A stretch of DNA of 64,000 nt. Origin: JAEUUM01 sp038326165. Its GTDB lineage: Bacteria; Bacteroidota; Bacteroidia; Chitinophagales; Saprospiraceae. A program made the position numbers and the translations under genes. The stretch covers positions 1 to 64,000 of the forward strand of contig JBBQJT010000011.1 in NCBI GenBank assembly GCA_038326165.1, read 5' to 3'. Shown piece by piece: positions 18,001-26,064 of this stretch. The first letter of the stretch is position 1; each line of letters begins with the position of its first letter. The notes beneath the pieces are model-generated. The model saw only the letters and a program-made list of their open reading frames with translations, was not told the DNA's origin and did no database searches.

Positions 18001-18767
18001 TGGTACCTAATGGCGAAAGTCGAGTTGATCTTAATTTCTTCATTGCAAAACCTGGTTTTTACAGAATAGGTAATGCAAGTCAGGATTTGTACCGCAATAA
18101 TGCTGGAGCAAGTTTTCCCTATGAAATAGGAGATTTGGTTAGAATTTACAGCTCAAATGCCTCTGGAAATCCACTTAATTTCTATTATTATTTCTACGAT
18201 TGGGAGGTAAAAGAACAAGGTTGTGCTGCTGAAGCAGGAAATGTTGTTGTTAATGTTTCTGAAGGACCGGTGGCTGCATTTTCACCGAATGCCACTGAAC
18301 TTGTGGTGAACTTCACAGATAATAGCTCAGGTACGCCAACTACTTGGTCTTGGAATTTTGGTGACGGGTCGGCCGTTTCAACAGAACAAAATCCTACACA
18401 TACCTATGCAGCAGCCGGGACATACACAGTTCTGTTGACTGTTGGCAATGGTTCATGCGTGGCAAACATTTCACAAGAGATTACAGTTGAGAAAATCAAT
18501 TCTACCTCTAACGTTAACCTATACAATTCCAAACTTTATCCTAATCCTGCTACGAATCAAGTCATACTTGAATTTTTTAACTCAAGTAAAGAAGGATTAC
18601 GTATTGATTTCATTGATGCACTTGGTAAGACGCTAATTTCACGAAAGCTGAAGACTTCAGAAAACAAAACACCATTTGAAATCTCCGCTTTCCCAGCAGG
18701 AGTTTACAATGTCAAGTTGACAGGGAAGTCAGGCATTGAAGTAAAACAATTGACGGTGATTAAATAG
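15039..18767 (+). CDS. M36 (fungalysin-type) extracellular metalloprotease with PA and PKD domains, T9SS cargo
   Basis: A 1242-residue secreted protease. Order: signal peptide (1-27, ending LQTFAQ); FTP-type propeptide region (to about 200); M36 catalytic domain, interrupted by a protease-associated (PA) insert at about 420-545; zinc motif HELGHGLSNRL near 571 with the downstream glutamate in GGEGWSDYIGM; two PKD domains (about 780-850, WLWEFGDGNTS; about 1080-1150, WSWNFGDGSAV); and a C-terminal T9SS type A sorting domain beginning LYPNPATNQVIL. It should be exported through the Sec and type IX systems and degrade extracellular protein. It has its own promoter and a strong terminator, so it is a single-gene unit. 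Confidence 0.93.
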   Translation: MIKSNQAIRSVFILIFSTLFLQTFAQQIQDKIRPYLRENMSKWNLTESDVSNFDISDQYTNAGTGVTHVYLNQTVGGIRIFNAISAVALKDNEVKYFANRFQASASSKVNALVPSLSAGDAILRAASHLGSAVSNSPELKSQDSNRKIYTFNDCGIARNPIKVDLTLVNSEGQLRLAWNVSMEMRNSADWWNIRIDAVNGEFLSKNNWTVSCSFGDHTDANHANCAMANGAQIISNKNTTKVNGAAYNAFAFPLEAPNFGPRSLQIDQESLVASPFGWHDTDAADGAEFTITRGNNVFVYEDRNDDNQPGYSPDGGIDLNFDFPLDFTQSTLTNQDPIMTNLFYINNELHDILYQHGFDEVSGNFQANNYSKGGNGDDYVLAEAQDGSGTNNANFSTPGDGNNGRMQMYLWPVVAASLFNVNAPADIAGSYEGFVATLGAKIDTAFSGELVLAIDGTAPENDACQAIVNTAEMAGKIAVIDRGFCSFPIKVAAAVAAGAIAVILVNDVPAPPYAAGGNPKQPIPMVMISQADGAILKAKLSAGIPVEVTLGAGGSAVDARDASLDNGIIAHELGHGLSNRLTGGPSASSCLGNGEQGGEGWSDYIGMIMTIEPGDQGSDARPIGTYSLNQNGGKGIRRFPYSTSPSLNKQNYGDLVNSSGVHAIGEIWAQTLWDMTWKLIDAEGFDPDMFNGTGGNNTALRLVIEGMKLQPCGPGYVDGRDAILAADELLYNNAHRCIIWESFAGRGLGFFADQGSADSSTDQIEDNSIPPFCQVATAPPTADFTVNVVTSCYGEFKFSDKSSNTPQSWLWEFGDGNTSDKASPLHQYLALGNYAVTLTVTNTLGTSQKTTSVSYQLIPAPSVTGETGICIGASTTLSATVDAGNIATWSQNNNIVFVGNSFITPVLNATTFYTVSQGADFPAEKVGPLDNTFGSGSNHGTGFLGQLLFEAYKGMTLVSVKVYAQDQKERTFLLFNNAGDVIDQKTILVPNGESRVDLNFFIAKPGFYRIGNASQDLYRNNAGASFPYEIGDLVRIYSSNASGNPLNFYYYFYDWEVKEQGCAAEAGNVVVNVSEGPVAAFSPNATELVVNFTDNSSGTPTTWSWNFGDGSAVSTEQNPTHTYAAAGTYTVLLTVGNGSCVANISQEITVEKINSTSNVNLYNSKLYPNPATNQVILEFFNSSKEGLRIDFIDALGKTLISRKLKTSENKTPFEISAFPAGVYNVKLTGKSGIEVKQLTVIK

Positions 18768-18785
18768 AATTAAACTTTTTGAAAT

Positions 18786-18826
18786 AAAAAAAACCCGATA
18801 CCTTTAAAGTGTTCGGGTTTTTTTTT
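18786..18826 (+). terminator. terminator of the M36 protease gene
   Basis: AAAAAAAACCCGA (18786-18798) and TCGGGTTTTTTTTT (from 18813) form a stem with a 14-base loop and a long T-tract. It lies just after the protease stop and can serve the convergent topA as well, because it is A/T-flanked on both sides. Confidence 0.9.
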
Positions 18827-18877
18827 GCTAGCTTTACTGAAATAACCAGTTATTTCTTACTATTTTCCTTTTTGCAG

Positions 18878-21430
18878 TTATTTCTTCTTAACAGCTTTTG
18901 GCTTTGCAGCAGGTTTAGCAAAAGCTTTTGGATCTTCACTCAGAATATGTTTTTTTACTTGATCCAAGGTCATCAATGCTGCATTTTCGGGCGTCATTTT
19001 TTTTCCATCCTCGGCTTTAGGCAGATTGATGAATTTTTTCCCATAACGCACAAAAGGTCCCCATCTTCCATTTTCAATCGCAATCTTCTCACTTTCCCAA
19101 TTCTGGATAAAACGATTGGCTTCTTTGTTGACCTTGACGTCAATAAGTTCCTTGATTTGATCCTGCGTCATTAAACGTGCCTCATATTTTTTAGGAACAT
19201 TAATATACAGATCTTTCCATTTAAGGAATGGTCCGAACCTGCCAGTACCAGCAGTGACAGGTAATCCATCATAGTCGCCAATAGGAGCATCAGAGCTTAT
19301 TTTCTCTTGAATCAATATGATCGCCTCATCCAAATTCAAGAACAGGGGATCTGATCCTTTGGGTAAGGTAATATTGACATCACCGTATTTAAGATAAGGC
19401 CCGAATCTTCCAGAGTTGACAGTGAGGTCAAGACCTTCCCATTTGCCGAGGTTGCGGGGTAATGAGAAGAGTTCTAGTGCATCTGCCAATTCAAGTGATT
19501 CCATAGACTGACCCGGACGAAGATCAGCATACTTAGGCTTTTCATCTTCCAGCAATTCGTCTTGCATACCAATTTGTGCAACAGGTTTTCCTAGTTTTGT
19601 TATCCTTACTATGACGGTTCTTCCAGATTTTGGATCCTTGCCAAGTATTCTTTCACCAGTGGCGCGTTCGGCTAAGGCAAGTGTATTTTCTACATTGGCA
19701 TGAAAAGGGAAATAAAAGTCACGAATGATTTTCTTCCAACTTTCACCATTTTCTGCAACATTGTCTAATTTTTCTTCGACCCCAGCTGTAAAACTGTAAG
19801 TCATGATATCCTGGAAATGTTCAGTGAGGAAATCGCAGACCAACGTGCCTATATCTGTTGGGAACAAATGATTCGAAGCACTTCCGGTTTTTTCTGAAAG
19901 TTGTTCTTTCTTGATATCATTGCCTTTGAGACTCAATTGTTGGTACAATCGTTCTGTACCTTCCTTGGACAGCTTAACGACATATCCACGCTTCTCTTCC
20001 ATGATTTTAGCTATGGTAGGAGCAAATGTACTTGGTCGGCCTATGCCAAGTTCTTCCAATTTTTTCACCAAACTTGCTTCAGTATATCTGGCTGGAGGTC
20101 TAGTAAATCTTTCCGTTGCGTCCATGTGGTTCAAAGGAAGGATTTGTCCAACACGTAAGGGAGGAAGCACTCCTTTTTCATCTTCTTGCTCCTCTTCATC
20201 AGTTGATTCAAGATATACTTTCAAAAAGCCATCAAACTTAATTACTTCACCTTCTGCAATTAAATTAGTATTAGGCATTGTAGAAATGTCGATTGTGGCA
20301 GTTGTTTTTTCAAGTTTTGCATCAGCCATTTGGCAAGCAATAGTGCGCTTCCAAATCAATTCATAGAGTCGTTGCTGATCGCGGTCGCTGCTCACATCCA
20401 TTCTATCAATATAGGAAGGTCGAATGGCCTCATGCGCTTCTTGCGCATTGGCATTTTTCTTTTTGAATCTTCGCGGTTGAGAATAAGCTTCTCCAAATTT
20501 ATGCTTTATTTCATCTGCAATAGTCGCAATGGCTTGTTCACTCAAATTGGTAGAATCCGTTCTCATATAGGTTATATAACCCGCTTCGTACAAACGCTGC
20601 GCAGTGGACATGGTGCGTTGAACTGAAAATCCTAATTTTCTGCTCGCCTCTTGTTGGAGGGTAGAGGTGATAAACGGCTCAGAAGGCTTTCTTGTAAGTG
20701 GCTTAACTGCAATGTCGGATATCTTGTATTCAGCTCCTATACATCGTTTAAGAAAGCTTTCGGCATCTGATATTTGCTCCAATTGTTTTGGTAACTCTGC
20801 TTTTAAGCTTACAGGTTTGCCTTGTTGGTTGCTTACGTCAAAGTATGCAAGAACTTTATAAAAAGAAGTAATTTTACTGTCTTTGATTTCACGTTCTTTA
20901 TCAACAACCAATCTAACTGCAACGGATTGAACACGACCTGCTGAAAGTTGTCCTTTAATTTTACGCCACAGCAATTCGGATAATTCAAATCCTACCAGAC
21001 GATCAAGTACTCGACGTGCTTGTTGTGCGTTGACCAGGTTCAAATCAATAAGACGCGGGTTGTCAACGGCTGCCTGAATTGCAGTTTCAGTAATTTCACG
21101 AAAAACTATGCGTTTGGTTGTCTTAACATCCAAATTCAATACTTCCGCCAAGTGCCATGAGATGGCCTCTCCTTCGCGGTCCTCATCAGTTGCTAACCAA
21201 ACTTCATCAACTTTTTTAGCTGATTCTTTTAGTTCTTTGACAACTTTTAATTTGTCATCTTGAACTACGTATTGAAGTTCGAAATCATTTTCTATATCAA
21301 TACCTTTCGCTCCTTTATCGAGATCTCGAACGTGTCCATAACTGGACTTAACAGTAAAATCTTTCCCCAAAAACTTTTCTATGGTCTTGGCCTTAGCTGG
21401 GGATTCTACAATTAAGAGATGTTTTGCCAT
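18878..21430 (-). CDS. topA: DNA topoisomerase I
   Basis: An 850-residue type IA topoisomerase that relaxes negative supercoils. The TOPRIM domain starts HLLIVESPAKAKTIEKFLG and has the acidic triad in WLATDEDREGEAISWHLAEVL (around 80). The nucleophilic tyrosine is in AGYITYMRTDSTNLSE (near 290). The C-terminus lacks the four-cysteine zinc fingers of E. coli TopA. Instead it has three TopA C-terminal repeats (GRFGPYLKYGDVNITLP, GRFGPFLKWKDLYINVP, GRWGPFVRYGKKFINLP) and a basic Lys/Ala tail, as is usual in Bacteroidetes. It is transcribed convergently to the M36 gene. Confidence 0.96.
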   Translation of the reverse strand: MAKHLLIVESPAKAKTIEKFLGKDFTVKSSYGHVRDLDKGAKGIDIENDFELQYVVQDDKLKVVKELKESAKKVDEVWLATDEDREGEAISWHLAEVLNLDVKTTKRIVFREITETAIQAAVDNPRLIDLNLVNAQQARRVLDRLVGFELSELLWRKIKGQLSAGRVQSVAVRLVVDKEREIKDSKITSFYKVLAYFDVSNQQGKPVSLKAELPKQLEQISDAESFLKRCIGAEYKISDIAVKPLTRKPSEPFITSTLQQEASRKLGFSVQRTMSTAQRLYEAGYITYMRTDSTNLSEQAIATIADEIKHKFGEAYSQPRRFKKKNANAQEAHEAIRPSYIDRMDVSSDRDQQRLYELIWKRTIACQMADAKLEKTTATIDISTMPNTNLIAEGEVIKFDGFLKVYLESTDEEEQEDEKGVLPPLRVGQILPLNHMDATERFTRPPARYTEASLVKKLEELGIGRPSTFAPTIAKIMEEKRGYVVKLSKEGTERLYQQLSLKGNDIKKEQLSEKTGSASNHLFPTDIGTLVCDFLTEHFQDIMTYSFTAGVEEKLDNVAENGESWKKIIRDFYFPFHANVENTLALAERATGERILGKDPKSGRTVIVRITKLGKPVAQIGMQDELLEDEKPKYADLRPGQSMESLELADALELFSLPRNLGKWEGLDLTVNSGRFGPYLKYGDVNITLPKGSDPLFLNLDEAIILIQEKISSDAPIGDYDGLPVTAGTGRFGPFLKWKDLYINVPKKYEARLMTQDQIKELIDVKVNKEANRFIQNWESEKIAIENGRWGPFVRYGKKFINLPKAEDGKKMTPENAALMTLDQVKKHILSEDPKAFAKPAAKPKAVKKK

Positions 21431-21674
21431 GAAATATTATTAGTCGTTCTGTGAATGCAAAGTTGCACATATCAGCGCAAAAGTAGGTATAAAAAACAGC
21501 TCAAAGCGTTTAGAAGGATTTTTCTATCAATTTTATTGTAAGTCTGGAACAAATTATTTAATTCAGATTTTGCATAAATAGGATTTGTTGTGAGATAAAT
21601 TGGATGTAAAAGCACCAGTAGTTTAAACTAAATACTAAATATTTTGTATCTTTATCAGTCAAATTATTCAAGTA

Positions 21675-22625
21675 ATGATAAGCCAAGATATTGAAAAGAA
21701 ATTTCAGCAAAAGATTGATTCTGAAATTAAAATAGAGCCTAGAGATTGGATGCCTGAAAATTATCGGAAAACATTGATCCGTCAAATAGCTCAACATGCG
21801 CATTCTGAAATAGTAGGAATGTTGCCAGAGGGTAATTGGATCACCCGCGCACCTTCATTGCGCAGGAAAGCAGCATTGCTTGCCAAAGTTCAAGATGAAG
21901 CAGGACATGGGCTTTATCTCTACGCTGCCGCAGAAACGCTTGGTGCAGAGCGTGATGCATTATACGGCGAATTGCACTCTGGAAAAGCAAAATACAGCAG
22001 CATATTTAATTATCCCACTTTAACCTGGGCAGACATGGGGTCCATTGGATGGCTTGTAGATGGTGCAGCCATTATGAATCAGGTTCCTTTGTGCAGGTGC
22101 TCTTATGGCCCATACTCACGTGCCATGATTCGTGTGTGCAAAGAAGAAAGTTTTCACCAACGACAAGGTTTTGAAATATTGTTGACATTGTGCAATGGTT
22201 CGCCGGAGCAAAAAGCAATGGCACAAGAATCCTTGAACAGGTGGTGGTGGCCGTCCTTGATGATGTTTGGTCCCAATGACGAAGACTCACCAAACACCAA
22301 GCAATCTATGGACTGGAAAATCAAGCGATTTACCAACGATGAGTTGCGTCAAAAATTTGTAGATATTACAACAGAACAAACCAAAATACTTGGACTCACC
22401 ATACCAGACCCCGATTTGAAATGGAATGAGGAAAGGGGGCATTATGATTTTGGACCCATTAACTGGGATGAGTTCTGGAATGTTGTGAATGGTCATGGAC
22501 ACTGCAACACAGAAAGGATTGCAGCCCGCAAGAACGCCTGGGACAATGGAGCTTGGGTGCGAGAAGCAGCCATGGAACATGCACGCAAACAAAAAGAAAG
22601 AGAACTATCAAAAGTAAAGGCATAA
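21675..22625 (+). CDS. paaA: phenylacetyl-CoA 1,2-epoxidase catalytic subunit PaaA
   Basis: A 316-residue diiron oxygenase subunit that epoxidises the ring of phenylacetyl-CoA. Iron-ligand ExxH motifs are seen in KVQDEAGHGLYLYAAAETLG (around 75) and CKEESFHQRQGFEIL (around 160). WWWPSLMMFGPNDEDS and GHGHCNTERIAARK are family-specific. It is the first gene of paaABCD with short intergenic gaps. A weak -7-like TATCTTTA lies at 21647-21654. The product works with PaaB, PaaC and an electron donor. Confidence 0.96.
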   Translation: MISQDIEKKFQQKIDSEIKIEPRDWMPENYRKTLIRQIAQHAHSEIVGMLPEGNWITRAPSLRRKAALLAKVQDEAGHGLYLYAAAETLGAERDALYGELHSGKAKYSSIFNYPTLTWADMGSIGWLVDGAAIMNQVPLCRCSYGPYSRAMIRVCKEESFHQRQGFEILLTLCNGSPEQKAMAQESLNRWWWPSLMMFGPNDEDSPNTKQSMDWKIKRFTNDELRQKFVDITTEQTKILGLTIPDPDLKWNEERGHYDFGPINWDEFWNVVNGHGHCNTERIAARKNAWDNGAWVREAAMEHARKQKERELSKVKA

Positions 22626-22635
22626 ATCAGGCAAT

Positions 22636-22920
22636 ATGGAAAATAATTGGCCACTTTGGGAGGTATTTATTCGTTCTAAGCAAGGATTGAACCATGTGCA
22701 TGCAGGTAGTTTGAGAGCTGCTGATGCTGCAATGGCAGTAGAGAACGCAAGAGATGTTTACACGAGGAGAAGTGAAGGAATAAGTATATGGGTAGTTGAA
22801 TCAGAGCATATAAATGCTTCAAACCCTGATGAAGCAGATTCGTTTTTTGATCCCGCTGACTCCAAGCCCTACCGCCACCCTACATTTTATAATTTGCCTA
22901 TTGAACTTAAACATATATAA
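22636..22920 (+). CDS. paaB: phenylacetyl-CoA epoxidase subunit PaaB
   Basis: A 94-residue small subunit. The N-terminus WPLWEVFIRSKQGLNHVHAGSLRAADAAMAVENARDVYTRR is highly characteristic of PaaB, which stabilises the multimer of the PaaABC monooxygenase. ATG 22636 is 10 bases after paaA and the stop is two bases before paaC. Confidence 0.96.
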   Translation: MENNWPLWEVFIRSKQGLNHVHAGSLRAADAAMAVENARDVYTRRSEGISIWVVESEHINASNPDEADSFFDPADSKPYRHPTFYNLPIELKHI

Positions 22921-22922
22921 AC

Positions 22923-23681
22923 TTGGATCCTAGAAAAGCATTGTATCAGTTTTGTTTGAGATTGGCGGATTCTTCTTCCATATTGGGTCACCGTTTGGGT
23001 GAATGGTGCGGGCATGGTCCAGTTCTGGAGCAAGATATTGCCATGACAAATATTGCATTAGATTTGATCGGTCAAGCACGTAATTATTATCAGTATGCTG
23101 CCAAAATAGATGGTGCTGGTAAGACCGAGGATGATCTAGCTTATTTACGTGAAGGTGGCGAATATGCCAATTATTTGTTGTTGGAACAACCCAACGGCGA
23201 TTTTGCAATGACTATAGTTAGACAATATTTGTTTGACGTATACCACAGACTTTTTCTGGAAGGCATGAGTAAATCCTCAGATCTTGAATTGCAAGCATTT
23301 GCCGTCAGGCATCTAAAGGAAGTACAATATCACGCAAAATGGAGTGGCGGTTGGGTAGAGAGATTGGGAGATGGTACGCCAGAAAGCTTCAAGCGTACTC
23401 AAATGGCTATTGATAATTTGTGGCGTTTTACTGGTGAATTTTTTAAGTCGGATGAAATAGATCGTGAAATGCATTCTTTGGGCATTGCTCCTGATCTAGC
23501 TGCATTGGAAAATGATTGGAAAGAAGAAGTGACGTCATTGTTCAACAGACTCAAACTACTTGTTCCAAATACCCCTTGGATGTTAACTGGTGGTAAGAAA
23601 GGTTCACATACAGAACACTTGGGCTATATTTTAGCAGAAATGCAGTTGTTGCAACGAACTCACCCCGGACTGCAATGGTGA
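22923..23681 (+). CDS. paaC: phenylacetyl-CoA epoxidase structural subunit PaaC
   Basis: A 252-residue ferritin-like subunit that pairs with PaaA but carries no catalytic diiron site in characterised homologues. It shows LGHRLGEWCGHGPVLEQDIAMTNIALDLIGQARNYYQYAA, LLLEQPNGDFAMTIVRQYLFD and HTEHLGYILAEMQLLQR at the C-terminus, matching PaaC along its whole length. It starts at TTG 22923; no ATG is available before the conserved N-terminus. Confidence 0.95.
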   Translation: MDPRKALYQFCLRLADSSSILGHRLGEWCGHGPVLEQDIAMTNIALDLIGQARNYYQYAAKIDGAGKTEDDLAYLREGGEYANYLLLEQPNGDFAMTIVRQYLFDVYHRLFLEGMSKSSDLELQAFAVRHLKEVQYHAKWSGGWVERLGDGTPESFKRTQMAIDNLWRFTGEFFKSDEIDREMHSLGIAPDLAALENDWKEEVTSLFNRLKLLVPNTPWMLTGGKKGSHTEHLGYILAEMQLLQRTHPGLQW

Positions 23682-23685
23682 TTTC

Positions 23686-24186
23686 ATGATTTCGAATCCA
23701 CATTTTCCCATAGAAGATATTTGGAAAATCATGAATGAAGTTCCAGATCCGGAAGTTCCTGTGCTATCCATCATGGATTTGGGGATAGTTAGAGGTGTGA
23801 ATTGGAAGGAGGATGTACTTGAAATAACCATTACACCAACCTACACGGGATGTCCTGCAATGAATGCTATAGAGATCAATTTGAAATCAATTTTGCAATC
23901 CTATGGAATCAAGAATGTTTCAATTGTTGTGGTCAACTCACCTGCGTGGACTACGGATTGGATCAGTGAAGAAGCCCGTGAAAAGTTGAGAAAATATGGT
24001 ATTGCTCCACCTGTAGGCATGTCAACCGACAAAAATCAATTGACAGGGCAATTCAAAATGGTAAAATGCCCTTTTTGTAATTCTGAGCATACGGAAATGA
24101 TCAGTCAATTCGGATCCACTGCATGTAAGTCACTTTACAAATGTTTAGATTGTAAGGAGCCCTTTGATTACTTTAAGTGTCATTAG
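23686..24186 (+). CDS. paaD: PaaD, MIP18/DUF59-type assembly factor of phenylacetyl-CoA epoxidase
   Basis: A 166-residue protein with an N-terminal DUF59 domain (EVPDPEVPVLSIMDLGIVRGV, TPTYTGCPAMNAIE) and a C-terminal zinc ribbon (KCPFCNSEH ... YKCLDCKEPFDYFKCH). PaaD is needed for maturation of the epoxidase, probably in metal-cluster assembly. It is the last gene of the run. The expected next gene, the reductase paaE, is absent; instead a convergent minus-strand gene follows 15 bases later. Confidence 0.95.
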   Translation: MISNPHFPIEDIWKIMNEVPDPEVPVLSIMDLGIVRGVNWKEDVLEITITPTYTGCPAMNAIEINLKSILQSYGIKNVSIVVVNSPAWTTDWISEEAREKLRKYGIAPPVGMSTDKNQLTGQFKMVKCPFCNSEHTEMISQFGSTACKSLYKCLDCKEPFDYFKCH

Positions 24187-24201
24187 ATACAAACTACTTC
24201 A

Positions 24202-25089
24202 TTAATTTATAATTCTTGCGGATATGGTGGTACCGCAGCCACATCTTACCAGATGGTTTTGTTCACTTGATAATGAAGATTTTATAAAATCATAGTTGAC
24301 TCTAAAAATTGTGATGTAAACAAAGCCATTAGGCCGAATATGATCCCAAAAGCCGATGGGAAACTCAATGTTGCCATCCATTGATTTGGGAAGATAAATA
24401 TAGCTGGTATAGCGATCTTGAGCTTCAGTATTTTGTAAGTCATCCATTGTAGTCCAGATGCCTTCACCGTATGAATTTACAAGAACCAAGGTTCCCGCTT
24501 TAGCTCTCGAGTCAGGATTGTAAATTATTGAAGCATTTCGACTTAAATAAACCATTTCACCAGTGCCCTCAACTCTGGGCATATTGGACATGTCAAGCTT
24601 AATGTCGGACGGACATAATAGCTTGGTTTCGTACATTTTTTTATTTTCTGGATTGTATGCTTTGAATTCTACAGGTTTACTATATGGAAAATAGTCGTTC
24701 CTTCTTGTTGCCGGACTCAATTTTAAGAGATCCTTATATCTTTCACCATTGAAAAGAAAATTATACTTGCTATCATGAAATGAAACTAAATTTGGTTCAT
24801 TGGTACTGAATCCACCATGATAAGTCACATAATGGTTTTCATTTTTTTGAATGGCCCTCTTTGTAATAGTAATTCCCTGAAAGCCGGTGACTTTCATTTC
24901 TTGATTCGAAATCGTTTCATATTGGTAATCGCCACAATTAGCTTTTATCCATTCTGTTGAAACATGCCCGTTAGGTTCGCTGGTGTTGCTTGAAATTTTT
25001 GTCAATTTATTACCAATTTCCTTTGACCAAGAAGGAAATATTGATACCAACATAATAAGGCCAAAGGCCATTTTGTTTAAGAAGGTCAT
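24202..25089 (-). CDS. hypothetical secreted protein
   Basis: A 295-residue protein from ATG 25089, chosen because MTFLNKMAFGLIMLVSIFPSWSK is a plausible signal peptide. The open frame continues upstream to ATG 25152 without added signal character. The body is polar and beta-rich with no recognised domain, and it ends VRCGCGTTISARIIN. It contains four cysteines, two near the C-terminus. It lies directly downstream of a broken secreted gene on the same strand, and the two may once have formed an operon. Confidence 0.55.
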   Translation of the reverse strand: MTFLNKMAFGLIMLVSIFPSWSKEIGNKLTKISSNTSEPNGHVSTEWIKANCGDYQYETISNQEMKVTGFQGITITKRAIQKNENHYVTYHGGFSTNEPNLVSFHDSKYNFLFNGERYKDLLKLSPATRRNDYFPYSKPVEFKAYNPENKKMYETKLLCPSDIKLDMSNMPRVEGTGEMVYLSRNASIIYNPDSRAKAGTLVLVNSYGEGIWTTMDDLQNTEAQDRYTSYIYLPKSMDGNIEFPIGFWDHIRPNGFVYITIFRVNYDFIKSSLSSEQNHLVRCGCGTTISARIIN

Positions 25090-25138
25090 ATGGTTTTTTC
25101 TTTTAGGATTTACAATTAACTCTCTCAGAGTAATTGTG

Positions 25139-25819
25139 TTATTGTGATTCATTTGCGCCACAACCATACTTTATAAAGGTACATTGTGCGTAGGCAAGAT
25201 GTGGTAAATCTACCAAAAAAGCTGGATTTTCGAGTGTTGAATATTGGCTGGCTTGACCTTTATAGATTGGTAAACTTGCTTTTCTCCATCTACCTTTGTT
25301 GGTAGGCTGGTTAATGTCGCAAGTATTGCATTGAGTGCAAAGATTCATCCAGAAACTGGTATCAAAGCAATTTGTAACGTCACGCATTCTAATCCAGATC
25401 CTCATTTGTTGAGAGCCACTAGTGTTGTAAATCAATACTTCCAAATCCTGATCGTCTAAGCACCTATCAATACCTCCTGCCCCTGATTTGCGCCAGAAAA
25501 ACTCTGAACCTTGTAGCAGAGCTTTGCAGGATGATTGTTGATTGGTATATGGTTGTACTTGGTACAACTTTCTTACAGATATTGACGGACCAAATGGATC
25601 CCCAAGTCCGCCTATTCCGCATAATTGATCGGTATTATTCTCAGGTGGATCAAATTTTCAACATAGTGGAAAAGAAGGAATACTTCCACAAATATACCAA
25701 TCTTCAAATGCGCCTATGCTTGTGATTCTTACAAAAATATTGTAGTTACACCCATCCTGAGCATAAATAAAGGCTGTTTTACTAAATTGGAAAAGCAGGA
25801 TTAAAATTAAGTATTTCAC
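25139..25819 (-). pseudogene. cysteine-rich secreted protein gene interrupted by an in-frame TGA
   Basis: From GTG 25819 the frame encodes a clear signal peptide and short mature start (KYLILILLFQFSKTAFIYAQ, then DGCNYNIFVRITSIGAFEDW) for 53 codons. It hits TGA at 25660-25658 and then runs open in the same frame to the stop at 25139 (KFDPPENNTDQLCGIGG..., 172 codons). Both parts have similar composition and many cysteines (CTQCNTCDINQP), so I read them as one gene broken by a nonsense mutation or a base-call error. The family is not recognised. The 3' end overlaps the upstream extension of the next gene. Confidence 0.7.
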
Positions 25820-25987
25820 AATTGAGGTCTATTTTAATTACTCAAATGCAATGTAGTATCTATCTTTTTATATATCTATTTAGAAATTTATTTAACTAAA
25901 AGATGCTTTAATATTAATCAACCTTAAAATCTAGTAATTGCACCCGTGTTGTTACCTTAGATTAACGAATAATTATAAGGTAAATAC

Positions 25988-26017
25988 AAAAGGCCCAACT
26001 TTTCAGTTGAGCCTTTT
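25988..26017. terminator. terminator downstream of the M43 protease gene
   Basis: AAAAGGCCCAAC (25988-25999) and GTTGAGCCTTTT (26006-26017) form an 11/12 matched stem with a 6-base loop. It lies about 50 bases after the minus-strand protease stop. Its core resembles the hairpin at 6219-6250. Confidence 0.7.
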
Positions 26018-26064
26018 GGGTTCTTTACTTTTATTGAGGGCTAGGCCTTAAGTATCCTTGATAT

